In this document: positions 1 to 7,655 of the stretch, piece after piece
Layout: the number at the start of each line of letters is the position of its first letter
How positions within the stretch are numbered: position 1 is the stretch's first letter
Assembly: GCA_944375725.1 (NCBI GenBank)
Contig: CALWAZ010000031.1
Location: 1 to 43,509, forward strand
DNA length: 43,509 nucleotides
Origin: an uncultured Merdimonas sp.
GTDB lineage: Bacteria > Bacillota > Clostridia > Lachnospirales > Lachnospiraceae
Reading direction: 5' to 3'
Notes under the pieces: generated by a model
What the model saw: the letters and a program-made list of their open reading frames with translations, nothing else
The model's database searches: none
What the model was told of the DNA's origin: nothing
Position numbers and translations under genes: made by a program

Positions 1-2
1 AC

Positions 3-164
3 ATCCGTCCGATCATGGACTCCGCTATGGTAGCCATGGCTATGATGAACGGACTGACCTCCGCTATCGTAAATCCCTGCGATCTGCGTCTGATGGAGAC
101 CATCAAGTCCTGCGATATCATCAAGAATAACAACCTGTACGCAGATTCCTACCTGGAGATCTAA
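3..164 (+). CDS. acsE: Methyltetrahydrofolate:corrinoid/iron-sulfur protein methyltransferase, C-terminal end (partial)
   Basis: Only the last 53 codons are in the window; the gene enters from the left edge and stops with TAA. The tail (IRPIMDSAMVAMAMMNGL, then SAIVNPCDLRLMETIKSCD) resembles the end of the pterin-binding TIM-barrel methyltransferase AcsE. That enzyme moves the methyl group of methyl-tetrahydrofolate to the cobalt of the corrinoid/iron-sulfur protein in the Wood-Ljungdahl pathway. Position directly before acsB supports this. A related pterin-binding methyltransferase (MtgA type) is possible from so short a fragment, but the neighbour makes AcsE the best call. Confidence 0.75.
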   Translation: MRPIMDSAMVAMAMMNGLTSAIVNPCDLRLMETIKSCDIIKNNNLYADSYLEI

Positions 165-215
165 TCTTTGAGATTTCATCTCTGAGAGATAGAAACCAGA
201 ATATCGGATTCATAA

Positions 216-256
216 ATGCCGCGCGATCAAACTGGTATGATCGCGCGGCATTTTTA
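216..256 (+). terminator. Rho-independent terminator after acsE
   Basis: A 14-bp perfect stem (216-229 with 238-251, arm ATGCCGCGCGATCA) with an 8-base loop is followed by a T run. It should end transcription coming from acsE, so acsB is not simply read through from upstream. Confidence 0.9.
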
Positions 257-305
257 TACATTTACACAGTTTATGCAATCTTTACAAATCCACCCCAGGG
301 GGTTA

Positions 306-334
306 TTGACTTCTTTGTATACGAGTGATAAAAT
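306..334 (+). promoter_or_regulatory. Sigma-A type promoter for acsB
   Basis: TTGACT (306-311), a 17-base spacer and TAAAAT (329-334) form a near-consensus housekeeping promoter between the acsE terminator and acsB. The predicted transcript would start about 340, giving a leader of about 40 bases. Confidence 0.8.
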
Positions 335-382
335 TTAAACAATAAGGTTATGGAGAAAATAAATCCAAGGAGGAATCTGAGT

Positions 383-2518
383 ATGAGCGCATTAATGGAT
401 TTAATCTACAAAGGCTCCAACGCAGTCGCTGGCCTTACAGAAAACGCTGTGAATGAGGCGATTGCAAAGTATGGAGAGGACAAGAAGGTAGCGATGCCTG
501 ACACCGCTTATTTTCTTCCGACGATTTACGCTGCCACAGGCGTAAAGGTGACAAAGCTTGGCGATCTGCCGGCCTGTGTAAATGTGCAGAAGAGCCTGAT
601 TACCAATAAGGAGGATCTGGGTGAGGCGCTGAACGCGGGACTTGCCACAGCAGTGGGAGCAGAGATTATCGAGGCTCTGAAGTATGTGGACAATGCAGAT
701 CCCTACGCAAATGACAGCGGAATCGGATTTGTGCCGGACCCGGTGATCCGTTCTCTGGGCGTGCCGCTGGTTACCGGAGATATTCCTGGTGTGGCGGTAG
801 TGCTTGGCAAGGCTGACAATGCGGAAGATGTGGTAAAGGTCGTGAAGGATTACCAGAGCAAGGGTATTATGACCTTCCTGATCGGTGATGTGATTGAGCA
901 GTGTTCAGAGGGCGGCGTGAAGCTGGGACTTGACTTCCGTGTAGTACCTCTTGGACATGATGTGACTTCTGTCATTCATGTTGTGACCGTGGCAGTACGT
1001 GCGGCTCTGATCTTCGGAAACCTGACGCCGGGCGATCTGCCGGGACTGCTGAAGTATACAAAGGAAAGAGTACCTGCTTTCGTAAATACCTTCGGCCCCA
1101 TTGACGAGGTAGTGGTTTCCGCAGGCGCGGGCGCTATCGCGCTGGGCTTCCCGGTAGTAGTGGATATCGATTTGGGTGAGAATCAGGTTCCGGGCGCTCT
1201 GGAGTCTGTGACAGACCATGACAATACGGTAAAGAAATCCCTGGAGCTCCGCAATATCAAGATTAAAGTGACAGAGCTTCCGATCCCGGTAGCTTTCGCT
1301 TCCGCTTTTGAAGGAGAGATTATCCGTAAGGGTGATATGCAGGTAGAATTCAGCTCCCATAAAGCGCCTACCTGTGAGCTTGTGGAAACTGTTTCCGCCG
1401 ATGAGATTGAGGATCATAAGATTACAATCGTAGGAAAAGACGTGGACGAGCTGGAGCCGGGCAAGACCTACGCGCTGGCTACTTACATCAAAGTGGCGGG
1501 AGCCAAGATGCAGCCTGATTTTGAGCCGGTTATCGAGCGTAAGATTCACGCGTGGTACAACTATATGGAAGGTGTGATGCACACCGGACAGAGAAACCAG
1601 ATTCGTATCCGTATCAGCAAAGAGGCCTATGAGAAGGGACTCCGCCTGAAAGATTTCGGAGAAGTCATCTATGTAATGCTCATGGATGAGTTTGACATGG
1701 TTGTAGACAAGTGCGAAGTCGAGATCATTACAGATACCGAGAAGGTTCAGGAGCTGCTGGAGAAGAAGGCAATGCCTGCTTATGAGAGAAGAGATGAGCG
1801 TCTGGAGAACCTGACAGATGAGAGTGTAGATGAGTTCTATACCTGTACGCTGTGCCAGTCCTTTGCTCCGTCCCACTGCTGCGTGGTTACTCCGGAGCGT
1901 CTGGGACTCTGCGGCGCCGTATCCTGGCTGGACGCAAAGGCTACCTATCAGCTGAATCCCACAGGACCCAGCCAGCCTATCTCCAAGGAAGGCTGTGAGG
2001 ATCCGGTAAAGGGTGTATATCCGGATGTTAATAAGAAGGTAGAAGAGGCTACGCAGGGAGCTCTGTCCCGTGTAACTCTGTACTCTATTATGGAAGACCC
2101 GATGACCTCTTGCGGATGCTTTGAGTGTATCTGCGGTATCGAGCCCTTCTCCAACGGTGTCATCATTGCGAACCGTGAGTACGCGGGCATGACGCCTCTG
2201 GGAATGACCTTCGGCGAGCTGGCCAGCATGACCGGCGGCGGTGTGCAGACACCGGGCTTCATGGGCCATGGACGCCACTTCATTTCCTCCAAGAAGTTCA
2301 TGAGCGCTGAGGGCGGTTTCGAGCGTATCGTATGGATGCCCAAGGAGCTGAAGGACGATGTAGCTGAGAGACTGAACAAGGCTGCCAAGGAGAAATATGA
2401 TATTGATAACTTTACAGATATGATCGCGGATGAGACCATTGCTACCGATGAGGAAGCTCTGATGGCTTTCCTTCAGGAAAAGAATCATCCGGTGCTTGGA
2501 CTGGATCCGATTATGTAA
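383..2518 (+). CDS. acsB: CO dehydrogenase/acetyl-CoA synthase, acetyl-CoA synthase (beta) subunit
   Basis: This enzyme condenses CO, the methyl group from the corrinoid/iron-sulfur protein and CoA into acetyl-CoA at the nickel-iron A-cluster, the final step of the Wood-Ljungdahl pathway. The protein is 711 residues, close to the usual acetogen length. Cysteines 488, 491, 500 and 510 have the same spacing (3, 9, 10) as the four 4Fe-4S/bridging cysteines of the Moorella enzyme. Cys577-Gly-Cys579 is the Cys-Gly-Cys motif that holds the distal nickel, at the same offset. An in-frame ATG lies at 350, but the ATG at 383 has AAGGAGG (367-373) at proper spacing and is preferred. It has its own promoter and a terminator after it, so it looks monocistronic here, although it follows acsE. 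Confidence 0.97.
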   Translation: MSALMDLIYKGSNAVAGLTENAVNEAIAKYGEDKKVAMPDTAYFLPTIYAATGVKVTKLGDLPACVNVQKSLITNKEDLGEALNAGLATAVGAEIIEALKYVDNADPYANDSGIGFVPDPVIRSLGVPLVTGDIPGVAVVLGKADNAEDVVKVVKDYQSKGIMTFLIGDVIEQCSEGGVKLGLDFRVVPLGHDVTSVIHVVTVAVRAALIFGNLTPGDLPGLLKYTKERVPAFVNTFGPIDEVVVSAGAGAIALGFPVVVDIDLGENQVPGALESVTDHDNTVKKSLELRNIKIKVTELPIPVAFASAFEGEIIRKGDMQVEFSSHKAPTCELVETVSADEIEDHKITIVGKDVDELEPGKTYALATYIKVAGAKMQPDFEPVIERKIHAWYNYMEGVMHTGQRNQIRIRISKEAYEKGLRLKDFGEVIYVMLMDEFDMVVDKCEVEIITDTEKVQELLEKKAMPAYERRDERLENLTDESVDEFYTCTLCQSFAPSHCCVVTPERLGLCGAVSWLDAKATYQLNPTGPSQPISKEGCEDPVKGVYPDVNKKVEEATQGALSRVTLYSIMEDPMTSCGCFECICGIEPFSNGVIIANREYAGMTPLGMTFGELASMTGGGVQTPGFMGHGRHFISSKKFMSAEGGFERIVWMPKELKDDVAERLNKAAKEKYDIDNFTDMIADETIATDEEALMAFLQEKNHPVLGLDPIM

Positions 2519-2545
2519 AGAAAAAGCCTGTACCTCAGGCGTTGG

Positions 2546-2588
2546 AAACCGAATACCCTGCAGCTTTACCTGTGGGGTATTCGGTTTT
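2546..2588 (+). terminator. Rho-independent terminator after acsB
   Basis: The stem AAACCGAATACCC pairs with GGGGTATTCGGTTT around a loop of about 15 bases and ends in a T run. It lies 28 bases past the acsB stop codon. Confidence 0.9.
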
Positions 2589-2617
2589 TAAACAGAAAAA
2601 AACGGGAGTAAAAAGAG

Positions 2618-3208
2618 ATGCAGATTTGGACGGCGTCAGGCAGAGAGAAGAAAAACCATTATGCGGCAGTCAGTATTCTGGGTATATTGGGAATCACTGC
2701 TCTGGCGGTGGGACTCAGCATAGTCTTTTCCATTCTGTTTCTCATTTTCGACTGGTCTGCCTGGACCGGCCTTTTGTTTTGTATCGCCGCCGCGGCGCTG
2801 GCCGCCTGGCTTGCGGTTCGGGTGGGCCGGCGTGCCCGGAAAGACAGTCTGCTGTTCTGCCTGGATGATGAGGGCCGTCTTTTCGCTGTGGACGCGGGCC
2901 AGATCATTTCCTGCCGGAGCGGGGTTCTGGGATATGGACAGATGGCGCTGGAGATTCAGAGCGAGATAGAACGCCTGAAAAGACAGATAACAGAGCAGAG
3001 GCAGGCGCCGGCCCGGGGAGAAATGATTTTGTCAGTGGAAAAACTGAGCGAGAAAGAAAACGGCTGCAGGCTGGTCTGCCGGGTGAGAAACCTGGAAGGA
3101 AGGGAATACAGACGCAGATGGTTTGTGGCCAGAGGCTATGAAAATGAAGCAGAACTGTTCTGGCAGCTGCAGTGCAGACGGTCAGGGAAAAGCAGCCTGC
3201 AGTTTTAG
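2618..3208 (+). CDS. Hypothetical membrane protein with two transmembrane segments
   Basis: 196 residues, family not recognised. A short polar N-terminus is followed by two hydrophobic segments at about residues 18-43 and 48-68, then a basic stop-transfer stretch (RVGRRARK). The remaining ~125 residues are soluble, probably cytoplasmic, with a Glu/Arg-rich stretch around residues 110-130 that could form a short coiled coil. A GGGAG motif before the ATG supports the start. The downstream phosphatidyltransferase begins only 16 bases after the stop, so the two probably form an operon. That suggests, without proving, an envelope-related role. Confidence 0.75.
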   Translation: MQIWTASGREKKNHYAAVSILGILGITALAVGLSIVFSILFLIFDWSAWTGLLFCIAAAALAAWLAVRVGRRARKDSLLFCLDDEGRLFAVDAGQIISCRSGVLGYGQMALEIQSEIERLKRQITEQRQAPARGEMILSVEKLSEKENGCRLVCRVRNLEGREYRRRWFVARGYENEAELFWQLQCRRSGKSSLQF

Positions 3209-3224
3209 ACAAAGGAGAGTACCC

Positions 3225-3803
3225 ATGCATTCAGAATCCGGCAATACAAATAATTCACAGAATAAAATTATCACGATTCCCAATATCCTGTCCTTTTTCC
3301 GCCTCTGCCTGATTCCCGTGATCATCTGGCTGTACTGTATCCGGAAGCAGTACATGGAGGCCGGAGCCGTGCTGATTCTGTCTGGAGCCACCGATGTGGC
3401 GGACGGCTTTATCGCAAGACATTTTCATATGATCAGCAATCTGGGCAAGGTGCTGGATCCGATCGCGGACAAGCTGACGCAGGCGGCTATGCTGTTCAGT
3501 CTGTGCACCCGGTTCCCGCTTATGATTCTGCCGCTTGTCCTGATGGTGGTAAAGGAAGCCTTCATGGGGATCACAGGCCTTCTGATCATACGGCGCACGG
3601 GAAGCGTATTCGGCGCGGACTGGCATGGAAAGGCCGCGACGGTCCTTTTGTATGCCACGATGATTCTGCATGTGTTCTGGTATCAGATTCCGGCGGCCGT
3701 GTCGAATGTGCTGATCTGCGCCTGCGCGGTGATGATCTTCATTTCCTTTATGCTTTATATACGCCACAATGTCCGGATGCTGAAGGGGCAGACAAAGGAC
3801 TGA
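3225..3803 (+). CDS. CDP-alcohol phosphatidyltransferase family protein (PgsA-like)
   Basis: Integral membrane enzyme predicted to transfer a phosphatidyl group from CDP-diacylglycerol to an alcohol such as glycerol-3-phosphate in phospholipid synthesis. The class signature DG-x2-AR-x8-G-x3-D-x3-D is complete: D60, G61, A64, R65, G74, D78, D82. The N-terminal IPNILS-FFR element is typical of PgsA-like members. The protein is 192 residues with several hydrophobic helices, normal for the family. The open frame extends upstream to 3123, but the ATG at 3225 has AAAGGAG about 7 bases before it and avoids overlapping the previous gene. The alcohol acceptor cannot be told from sequence, and another PgsA may exist elsewhere. 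Confidence 0.85.
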   Translation: MHSESGNTNNSQNKIITIPNILSFFRLCLIPVIIWLYCIRKQYMEAGAVLILSGATDVADGFIARHFHMISNLGKVLDPIADKLTQAAMLFSLCTRFPLMILPLVLMVVKEAFMGITGLLIIRRTGSVFGADWHGKAATVLLYATMILHVFWYQIPAAVSNVLICACAVMIFISFMLYIRHNVRMLKGQTKD

Positions 3804-3821
3804 TAACTGAAAACTGAGCTT

Positions 3822-4970
3822 TTATGGGAGCAGTGTAAACAGGGACCTCAGAGAACAGAGAGGTTCCTTTTTTAATGCACGTTCCAGCAGCTCTTTATTT
3901 GGGTCCGAATGCTCCAGCTCCCGGGCAAAGCGCCAGGCAGTACGCTGCAGCGCCTCTGCTGTGGCGGCCTCCGGGTTCTGAAGCCATTCGGCCCGGAAGA
4001 GCTCCCGAATCAGGACCACAGCGGCAAAGGAAAATTTCATCTTGCCCCAGGCGTCTCCGTCATAGACGGCGCCGGCAAAATAGGTAAAGAGAAAATAGAT
4101 CATCAGCTGTTCCTCTTTGATGTCGGTAAAAACAGAGCGGAAAGCAGCGTCCTGTTCCAAGGTGACAGGGGAAGCCTGGGCCAGAACCTTTTCCGCCTTC
4201 TGGCGGTATTCTCTCCAGTCCGGGCGCAGAACTTCCATCTGTTTCAGAATTTCGAAGAGATAATGGAGCGTCTGAGCCTTCTGCATGGGAAACGCTTTCG
4301 TGTCTTCGGAAAGACGGTCCAATTTCCGGGCGGTTTCCTCCCATATCTTTGGTGAGCTGCAGTGCTTCAGCAAATCGTCGGCCTCATACAGGCGGTTCTG
4401 TCTGATCCGGTTCTGGAGATCGTGTGCCAGAGCCAGGATGACGGCCAGGCGCAGACGGAGCGGCCGGGAGCGGTCCTGCAGAATCCGAAAGGCCAGACTG
4501 CGGGTATCCATCAGCTTGGTAAAAAGGAAAAAGTCAAAGTCCGGGTAGGTCTCGGAACGGTCATCTTCTCCGTGAAGGAAGCGGACAGGCTCCTCACGCT
4601 CCAGAATCAGTCTGGCGGCCTCGGGGCAGGACAGAGACAGGGACATCTCCCGGAGGCCTTCGAATTCTTCGATATGCCGGGGATAGGTCCTGCAGGTCCT
4701 GCAGAAGGCTCTCTTTCCGCCGCCTTCCAGATACAGATCGCAGAGGTTTTCATCGTTTAGAAAGGCGCAGCGGCCCCGGTACTGCCGGAAACAGCCTTCC
4801 TTCCAGTCGATTTCATTGTGCAGCCGGGCGCCCAGGGGCCCTTCTTCTCTGCGGTATCTTTTCAGGGAAGCCGGATCGATCTGTATCTGCCATCCGGCGC
4901 AGCAGGTATCCGGACAGGCGCTGCCGGTACATTGAAATTCCTTCCAGTAGTGGGGAACAGTATACTGCAT
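3822..4970 (-). CDS. FliB-like flagellin lysine-N-methylase family protein (cysteine-cluster protein)
   Basis: 382 residues. The N-terminus carries CTGSACPDTCCAGWQIQID, the Cys-x3-Cys-x3-CysCys pattern of FliB-type proteins (CxxCxxCC-related zinc/iron-sulfur family). More cysteines follow at RGRCAFLNDENLC and FCRTCRTYPRH, together likely making a metal or Fe-S cluster site. FliB is required for methylation of flagellin lysines in Salmonella, but homologues are widespread in non-motile Clostridia where the substrate is unknown. No flagellar gene lies nearby, so the flagellin role should not be assumed. The ATG at 4970 is preceded by GAGGTG and by a good minus-strand promoter. The gene is convergent with the phosphatidyltransferase gene. 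Confidence 0.85.
   Translation of the reverse strand: MQYTVPHYWKEFQCTGSACPDTCCAGWQIQIDPASLKRYRREEGPLGARLHNEIDWKEGCFRQYRGRCAFLNDENLCDLYLEGGGKRAFCRTCRTYPRHIEEFEGLREMSLSLSCPEAARLILEREEPVRFLHGEDDRSETYPDFDFFLFTKLMDTRSLAFRILQDRSRPLRLRLAVILALAHDLQNRIRQNRLYEADDLLKHCSSPKIWEETARKLDRLSEDTKAFPMQKAQTLHYLFEILKQMEVLRPDWREYRQKAEKVLAQASPVTLEQDAAFRSVFTDIKEEQLMIYFLFTYFAGAVYDGDAWGKMKFSFAAVVLIRELFRAEWLQNPEAATAEALQRTAWRFARELEHSDPNKELLERALKKEPLCSLRSLFTLLP
3841..3872 (+). terminator. Terminator for the phosphatidyltransferase operon, inside the convergent gene
   Basis: GGGACCTC pairs imperfectly with GAGGTTCC and is followed by six or more T on the plus strand. The structure lies within the last codons of the convergent minus-strand gene, so the two transcription units overlap at their 3' ends. 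Confidence 0.6.
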
Positions 4971-5006
4971 CTTTACACCTCTTATCAGTTCATAAAGTTA
5001 TTTTTT

Positions 5007-5035
5007 ATTATAGCCGCAATACAGAGAAAGGACAA
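5007..5035 (-). promoter_or_regulatory. Promoter for the FliB-like gene
   Basis: On the minus strand TTGTCC (5035-5030), a 17-base spacer and a perfect TATAAT (5012-5007) lie about 37 bases before the ATG. Confidence 0.7.
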
Positions 5036-5079
5036 GCGCCGGATTATCTGACAAAGTTTTTCATTAAGGCCCTCGGCCC

Positions 5080-5108
5080 TTGACAGCGCGCCCTTTCTTT
5101 TCTACAAT
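5080..5108 (+). promoter_or_regulatory. Consensus promoter for the TetR gene
   Basis: TTGACA (5080-5085), a 17-base spacer and TACAAT (5103-5108) form an almost ideal sigma-A promoter. Its -10 box abuts a palindrome, so activity is probably held down by a repressor. Confidence 0.85.
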
Positions 5109-5134
5109 ATAACAGTGATATATAACAATGTTAT
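5109..5134. promoter_or_regulatory. 26-bp near-perfect palindrome, probable TetR operator
   Basis: The 26 bases following the -10 box read ATAACA at one end and TGTTAT at the other. All but two symmetric base pairs match across the dyad. Lying over the transcription start of a tetR gene, it is a textbook position for autorepression. That the neighbouring TetR binds it is an inference. Confidence 0.75.
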
Positions 5135-5149
5135 ACAGGAGGCAGATCA

Positions 5150-5767
5150 GTGGGAGAAGATCAGAAGACAACGCTGGAGCTGATCCATGCCGCGGCAAAA
5201 CAGGAGTTTCTGGAAAAGGGATTTCAGGCGGCTTCTCTGAGAAATATTGTGAAAACGGCAGGGGTGACCACCGGAGCGTTTTACGGGTATTACGGAAGCA
5301 AGGAAGAGCTCTTTGAGGCTCTGGTAAAGGAACAGTATGAGTATCTGATGACCAGATTCTGCGGGGCGCAGAGAGCGTTTGCCCAGCTGCCCGCAGAGGA
5401 GCAGCCGGAGAATCTGTCAAGTGTTTCCGGGGCCTGTATGGAGGAAATTCTGGTGTATGCATATGAGCATCTGGAGGAATTCAAGCTGATTCTTACCTGC
5501 TCGGAGGGAACCCGTTTCGCGGGGCTTCTGGATGAGATGGTGGAGGTGGAGACGAAGGCAACCCATGATTATCAGGAAGTGCTGGAAAAGCTGGGGAGAC
5601 CTTCCCCGGCCATCGATCCGAAGCTGGAGCATATTTTGATCACCGGAATGTTTAACGCGTACTTTGAGCTGATTATTCATGAAATGCCTCTCGATCAGGC
5701 TATGAATTATCTTCGGGAAATGCGGGCCTTTTACACTGCGGGCTGGATGAAAATTATGGGGCAGTGA
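5150..5767 (+). CDS. TetR/AcrR family transcriptional regulator
   Basis: 205 residues. The N-terminal helix-turn-helix fits the family well: an ALR-type region (GFQAASLRNIVKTAGVTTGAFYGYYGSKEELFEAL) occupies roughly residues 20-60. The C-terminal ligand-binding part is divergent. The start is GTG at 5150, with AGGAGG ending 8 bases before it. It sits directly upstream of two ABC half-transporters and a MATE exporter, so it likely represses itself through the palindrome at 5109-5134 and may control the transport genes. The 109-base gap before the ABC genes holds its own palindrome, so they may have a second input. The inducer is unknown. Confidence 0.9.
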   Translation: MGEDQKTTLELIHAAAKQEFLEKGFQAASLRNIVKTAGVTTGAFYGYYGSKEELFEALVKEQYEYLMTRFCGAQRAFAQLPAEEQPENLSSVSGACMEEILVYAYEHLEEFKLILTCSEGTRFAGLLDEMVEVETKATHDYQEVLEKLGRPSPAIDPKLEHILITGMFNAYFELIIHEMPLDQAMNYLREMRAFYTAGWMKIMGQ

Positions 5768-5791
5768 TGCTCTATAATTTTTATCAATAAG

Positions 5792-5805
5792 TTAGTTAAA
5801 ACTAA
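5792..5805. promoter_or_regulatory. Inverted repeat upstream of the ABC transporter pair
   Basis: TTAGTT-AA-AACTAA has 6-bp arms and a 2-bp centre. It does not resemble the TetR palindrome upstream. The TTAG/CTAA ends recall DtxR/IdeR-type metal regulator boxes, which would suit a metallophore transporter. This is a suggestion based on likeness only. Confidence 0.4.
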
Positions 5806-5817
5806 TTTTGGATAAGC

Positions 5818-5838
5818 GGAGATGACTGCAGCATCTCC
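5818..5838 (+). promoter_or_regulatory. Hairpin in the leader of the ABC operon
   Basis: GGAGATG and CATCTCC form a perfect 7-bp stem with a 7-base loop, 38 bases before the TTG start of the first ABC gene. No T run follows, so it is not a simple terminator. It may stabilise the transcript or tune translation. Confidence 0.35.
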
Positions 5839-5876
5839 ATTATCATGATAGAAAGAGAAAAAAGGAGGATTGTGCT

Positions 5877-7655
5877 TTGAAAAAGCAGTCAAATCTATCA
5901 AGGCTTCTGACCCTGGCCGGAGGGCACAGGAAGCTGACCTTTCTGGGCTGCGCCCTTTCCGGGATCGCGGCGGTCTTAGGACTGATTCCTTATGTGTGTG
6001 TATGGCTGGCAGCGAGGGATGTGCTGGCTGTGTATCCGGATGTCACAGGAGCTTCCGTCATCGTCCGGTGGGGCTGGCTGGCAGTCTGGTTCGCCGCCGC
6101 CAATATCCTGGTTTATTTTGCGGCTTTGATGTGTACCCATATTGCGGCTTTCCGCACAGCCCGGAACATGCGCCACGCAGGCGTAGCCCATATTCTGGAG
6201 CTCCCTCTTGGCTTTTTTACGGGAAACCAGTCGGGAAGACTTCGGAAGATCATTGATGACAACGCGGCGCTGACGGAGGATCTGCTGGCCCATAAGCTGC
6301 CGGATCTGACGGCCGCGGTGGTGACGCCCATAGCGGCGGTGGTTCTGCTCTTTGCCTTTGACTGGAGAATGGGTCTTCTCTGCCTTCTGACTATGGTTTT
6401 GGCCTTTGTATGCATGGCCAGCATGATGGGAGGCAAAAATGCCGGATTTTTCCACCGTTATCAGCAGGAAATAGAGAAAATGAGCGCGGAGGCCGTAGAG
6501 TATGTCCGGGGAATTCCGGTGGTGAAGGTGTTTCAGCAGACAGTGTATTCCTTTAAAGCTTTTTATGCGGCCATTCAGTCCTACAGTGATCTGGCCAGCC
6601 AGTATGCCATGAGCTGCCGGAAGGGGCAGACCTCATTTCTCACCTGTATCAACGGCGGATTTGCCCTGCTGATACCGGCGGCCCTCCTTCTGGCTTCCGG
6701 CGGGAACGGCTGGGAAGTGCTGACGGACTTTATTTTCTACGCCCTGTTTGCCCCGGCCTGCGGCGGCATGATCAACCGGATCATGTATGCTTCCGAGTCA
6801 GTCATGGAAGCAGATGAGGCCGTGATGAAGCTTGATCAGATCCTGGAGCAGAAGCCCCTGAAAGAGACAGAACACCCGGAGAAGCCGTCTGGTGAGACAG
6901 TCTCCTTCGAGCATGTAACCTTCCGGTATCCCGGAACAGAGCATCCGGCGCTGAAGGATGTAAGCTTTACGGTAAAAGAAGGAACTGTAACCGGGCTGGT
7001 GGGCCCTTCCGGAGGAGGAAAGACCACAGCGGCCTCGCTGATCCCGCGGTTCTGGGACGTGGAAAGCGGCCATGTGCGCATCGGCGGAGTGGATGTGCGG
7101 GATATGGACAGCCGGGAGCTGATGAAGCATGTGGCTTTTGTCTTCCAGGATACGAAGCTTTTCAAGACCAGTCTTCTGGAAAACATCCGCATGTCCAGAC
7201 CCTCCGCTACGGTGGATGAGGTAAAGGCGGCCGCGCATGCGGCCCAGTGTGATGAAATCCTGGAAAAGCTGCCGGAGGGCCTCAATACCATAGTGGGAGC
7301 CAAAGGCGTATACCTCTCCGGCGGCGAAGCCCAGCGCATCGCTCTGGCCCGGGCAATCCTGAAGGACGCGCCTATCGTGGTTCTGGATGAGGCCACCGCG
7401 TTTGCGGACCCCGAGAACGAGGCTTTGATACAGAAGGCCTTTGGCCGGCTGACAAAGGGTAAAACCGTATTGATGATTGCCCACAGACTGTCCACGGTGC
7501 GGAACGCAGACAGAATTCTGGTTATTGATAAGGGCACCGTGCGGGAGCAGGGAAATCACGAGGAACTTCTGGCCGCGGACGGCCTGTACGCGCAGATGTG
7601 GTCCGATTATCAGAAGGCGGCAGCCTGGAAGGTAGAAAGAGGTGGGAAGATATGA
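5877..7655 (+). CDS. ABC transporter, fused permease/ATP-binding half-transporter (first of a pair)
   Basis: 592 residues: a type I ABC exporter-fold membrane domain with about six helices (residues 1-320), then an ATPase domain. Visible ATPase motifs are Walker A GPSGGGKT (376-383), signature LSGGEAQR (480-487), Walker B VVLDEAT and the H-loop IAHRLST. The D-loop reads AFADPENE, a wording common in YbtP/IrtA-like siderophore-related transporters of this fold. It probably pairs with the next gene as a heterodimer. The start is TTG at 5877, preceded by AAGGAGG at correct spacing. Gene order and a 4-base overlap with the second half-transporter argue for co-expression under TetR and/or a metal-type regulator. 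Import of a metallophore or export of a small molecule are both possible. Confidence 0.9.
   Translation: MKKQSNLSRLLTLAGGHRKLTFLGCALSGIAAVLGLIPYVCVWLAARDVLAVYPDVTGASVIVRWGWLAVWFAAANILVYFAALMCTHIAAFRTARNMRHAGVAHILELPLGFFTGNQSGRLRKIIDDNAALTEDLLAHKLPDLTAAVVTPIAAVVLLFAFDWRMGLLCLLTMVLAFVCMASMMGGKNAGFFHRYQQEIEKMSAEAVEYVRGIPVVKVFQQTVYSFKAFYAAIQSYSDLASQYAMSCRKGQTSFLTCINGGFALLIPAALLLASGGNGWEVLTDFIFYALFAPACGGMINRIMYASESVMEADEAVMKLDQILEQKPLKETEHPEKPSGETVSFEHVTFRYPGTEHPALKDVSFTVKEGTVTGLVGPSGGGKTTAASLIPRFWDVESGHVRIGGVDVRDMDSRELMKHVAFVFQDTKLFKTSLLENIRMSRPSATVDEVKAAAHAAQCDEILEKLPEGLNTIVGAKGVYLSGGEAQRIALARAILKDAPIVVLDEATAFADPENEALIQKAFGRLTKGKTVLMIAHRLSTVRNADRILVIDKGTVREQGNHEELLAADGLYAQMWSDYQKAAAWKVERGGKI

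Noticed and set aside
905..2488. 527-codon open frame on the minus strand opposite acsB
   Set aside because: It lies wholly antisense to a clearly real gene; the translation has no recognisable family and the frame is a by-product of codon bias.
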